Below are positions 61,896 through 64,000 of a DNA stretch of 64,000 bases, piece by piece (position 1 is the first letter of the stretch; the number at the start of each line of letters is the position of its first letter). A model generated the notes under the pieces. That model was given only the letters and a program-made list of their open reading frames with translations. It was not told where the DNA came from and searched no databases. Where the stretch lies: the NCBI RefSeq assembly GCF_008000815.1, contig NZ_CP042806.1, positions 1,116,001-1,180,000 on the forward strand, in the 5' to 3' direction. Position numbers and translations under genes: made by a program. The stretch comes from Terriglobus albidus. Lineage in GTDB: Bacteria; Acidobacteriota; Terriglobia; Terriglobales; Acidobacteriaceae.

Positions 61896-64000
61896 GTCCG
61901 TCAAGGCCGTTTATCCTCCGGCCAGTGGCCACCTCGCTGTTGATGGTGGCCATTCTTCTTGCCGGAGCGGTTGCCTACCTGCAGTTGCCGGTCTCGGCCC
62001 TGCCGCAGGTGGACTACCCCACCATCCAGACGCTGACCTTCTATCCGGGAGCGAGTCCCGAGGTGATGACGCAGTCCGTCACCGGGCCTCTGGAGCGCCA
62101 GTTCGGCCAGATTCCCGGCCTGACGCAGATGACCTCTATCTCCTCAGGCGGTGGGTCGGTCATCACGCTGCAGTTCAACCTGAATGAGTCGATCGATATC
62201 GCGCAGCAGGATGTTCAGGCGGCGATTAATGCAGCCACCTCCTACCTGCCGAAAGACCTCCCCAATCCTCCGATCTACTCCAAGGTCAATCCGGCGGATG
62301 CGCCGATTCTGACTCTCGCGCTCAGCTCCAGCTCCCTTCCTTTGTCAAAGGTGGAAGATCTGGCAGACACGATCATGGCGCAAAAGATCTCGCAGCTTTC
62401 GGGTGTGGGTCTTGTCAGCATCGCCGGCGGCCAGAAGCCGGCGGTTCGGGTCCAGGCCAATCCAACGGCGCTGGCCAGCTACGGCCTCTCACTGGAAGAT
62501 ATCCGTACGGCGCTGGCATCGGCGAATGTCGACCAGCCCAAGGGCGGCATCTCGGGAGCACGCCAGGCCTTTACCATCGGCGCGAACGATCAACTTACGG
62601 CCGCGGCTGACTACAACAACGTGATCGTTGCCTATCGCAACGGATCTCCGGTCCGGTTGTCGGATGTCGCAAATGCAGTGGACTCGTCAGAGAACCTGTA
62701 CCAGGCGGCGTGGTGGAATGAAGACCCGGCGGTTATCGTCAACATTCAGCGCCAGCCGGGCGCGAATATTATCTCGGTCGTGGACTCCGTAAAGGCGCTG
62801 TTACCGCGTCTGCGCGAGACACTGCCGAACACGATTCGCATCGACGTACTTACAGACCGGACGAATACCATCCGCGCTTCGGTCAAGGATGTGCAGTTCG
62901 AGCTGATGCTGACCATTGCGCTGGTCGTTCTGGTCATCTTCCTCTTCCTGCGGTCGTGGCGCGCCACCATCATTCCGTCGGTGGCGGTGCCGCTTTCGAT
63001 TGTGGGCACCTTCGGCGTGATGTACCTGTTGGGCTACTCGCTCAACAACCTTTCGCTGATGGCGCTGACCATTTCCACGGGCTTCGTGGTTGACGACGCC
63101 ATCGTGATGGTGGAGAACATCGATCGCTATCTGGAGATGGGCGACTCGCCGCTGGATGCGGCGCTGAAGGGCTCAGAACAGATCGGCTTCACCATTGTGT
63201 CGCTGACCATCTCGCTGATTGCGGTACTGATCCCGCTGCTCTTCATGGGCGACATCGTCGGCCGGCTCTTCCGCGAGTTCGCGGTCACGTTGGCTGTGAC
63301 GATTCTGGTTTCAGCGGTCATCTCTCTGACGCTGACGCCGATGATGGCAGCGAAGCTGTTGAAACATATTCCGGAGTCGGAGAAGGGCTGGTTCTACCGC
63401 AAGAGCGAAGAGTTCTTCAACTACGTCATCGAAAAGTATGCCGTGGGCGTGCGCTGGGTGCTGCGTCACCAGACCCTGACGCTGCTGGTGACGGTTGCTA
63501 CCTTTGTCACCACCGTCCTGCTGTATATGTACATTCCAAAGGGCTTCTTCCCGGTGCAGGACACCGGTGTGATTCTGGGCATTACACAGGGTCAGGAAGA
63601 CACCAGCTTTACCGCCATGGCCGCGAAGCAGAAGGCGCTGGCGTCGGTGGTGCTGAAGAACCCGAACGTGGAGAACGTCTCCTCTTTTATCGGAATCGAT
63701 GGCACCAATATGACCATCAATTCCGGCCGTATCCAGATCACGCTGAAGGATCGCGACGAGCGCAGGAGGACTGCCAGCGAGATCATTCAGGATCTGGAGC
63801 CGGAGCTGGCCAAGGTAGAAGGCATCAAGACCTATCTGCAACCTTCGCAGGACCTTACGGTGGAGGATCGAGTCAGCGCGCTGCAGTATCAGTTGTCGGT
63901 CGAAGATGCGGACCCGGTCGAGCTGCTGAGCTGGGTGAATCAGATCATGGACAAGATGGGCAGCCTGCCTGAGGTCACGGCGGTGACCAGCGATCAGCAT
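61892..64000 (+). CDS. RND efflux permease (MdtB/AcrB type), 3' end outside window
   Basis: The 703 codons present cover about two thirds of a roughly 1040-residue pump. Segments: TM1 SLLMVAILLAGAVAYLQLP with VDYPTIQTLTFYPGASPEVM, the first docking domain, TM2 region MLTIALVVLVIFLFLRSWRA, and the proton-relay helix FVVDDAIVMVENIDR with its two Asp residues, all intact. HAE1-type pumps of this kind are drug or bile-salt exporters. ATG 61892 overlaps the adaptor stop as ATGA, so the two are one operon; no outer membrane gene is in the window. The frame is open to the last base. Confidence 0.94.
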   Translation, partial: MSPSRPFILRPVATSLLMVAILLAGAVAYLQLPVSALPQVDYPTIQTLTFYPGASPEVMTQSVTGPLERQFGQIPGLTQMTSISSGGGSVITLQFNLNESIDIAQQDVQAAINAATSYLPKDLPNPPIYSKVNPADAPILTLALSSSSLPLSKVEDLADTIMAQKISQLSGVGLVSIAGGQKPAVRVQANPTALASYGLSLEDIRTALASANVDQPKGGISGARQAFTIGANDQLTAAADYNNVIVAYRNGSPVRLSDVANAVDSSENLYQAAWWNEDPAVIVNIQRQPGANIISVVDSVKALLPRLRETLPNTIRIDVLTDRTNTIRASVKDVQFELMLTIALVVLVIFLFLRSWRATIIPSVAVPLSIVGTFGVMYLLGYSLNNLSLMALTISTGFVVDDAIVMVENIDRYLEMGDSPLDAALKGSEQIGFTIVSLTISLIAVLIPLLFMGDIVGRLFREFAVTLAVTILVSAVISLTLTPMMAAKLLKHIPESEKGWFYRKSEEFFNYVIEKYAVGVRWVLRHQTLTLLVTVATFVTTVLLYMYIPKGFFPVQDTGVILGITQGQEDTSFTAMAAKQKALASVVLKNPNVENVSSFIGIDGTNMTINSGRIQITLKDRDERRRTASEIIQDLEPELAKVEGIKTYLQPSQDLTVEDRVSALQYQLSVEDADPVELLSWVNQIMDKMGSLPEVTAVTSDQH

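Noticed and set aside
63311-64000. Open frame on the minus strand at the window end
   Set aside because: It is antisense to a clear RND pump gene with intact motifs.

Overview
The window is a GC-rich bacterial chromosome segment. Gene content and layout suggest an acidobacterium of the Acidobacteriaceae (Terriglobus, Granulicella or Edaphobacter type). The reasons are the many secreted lipoprotein-like and propeller proteins, an anti-sigma factor with HEAT repeats, a UbiA-HAD fusion, and palindromic intergenic repeats that occur every few kilobases. The genus is an inference from gene style and not proven. No rRNA, tRNA, CRISPR array or prophage was seen.

Layout. 1-6.5 kb: a partial D-Ala-D-Ala ligase, a secreted protein with a 5' frameshift, asnS with a cupin gene, a sugar isomerase-like gene and a secreted SGNH hydrolase. 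6.6-14.3 kb: an alpha/beta hydrolase divergent from a LysR regulator whose start region is a perfect inverted repeat; a TetR regulator translationally coupled to a haloalkane dehalogenase; ggt with a 13-copy heptamer array just past its stop; an MFS exporter and an unknown anchored protein. 14.6-24.6 kb: TolC, a DsbA-like thioredoxin protein, a beta-helix secreted protein, a KimA-like potassium transporter and a propeller-type diguanylate cyclase. 24.8-33 kb: amidohydrolase, DHFR-like reductase, a 49-residue protein, a radical SAM enzyme, a diheme cytochrome, and a sigma factor/anti-sigma-HEAT/PDZ operon with a Fur-box-like palindrome upstream.

33.3-40.0 kb: two almost identical 1431-bp IS110-family (IS1111-like) elements in opposite orientation, each inserted into the same extragenic palindrome. 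They bracket an EAL-domain gene and an MFS gene. Their long 3' non-coding segment contains short matches to the target palindrome and to the element's left end, as expected of a bridge RNA. This is the most interesting part of the window.

40.2-64 kb: a small cupin, TetR and a DHA2 drug exporter sharing two operator-like sites; ligA; a Yip1-type membrane protein; fabF-acpP; rmuC; a zinc-ribbon protein coupled to tag; folP divergent from dacB; an ECF41 sigma factor with its oxidoreductase partner; an M28 peptidase; pheS without pheT; a HAD-UbiA fusion; and an RND efflux operon cut off by the window end.

Intergenic space is dominated by three repeat types: MITE-like palindromes beginning TGTCATTTCGTAGCG or TGTCATCCTGAGCG, REP units with a GCTTAAGGG head, and 7- or 8-bp direct repeats placed immediately after stop codons.
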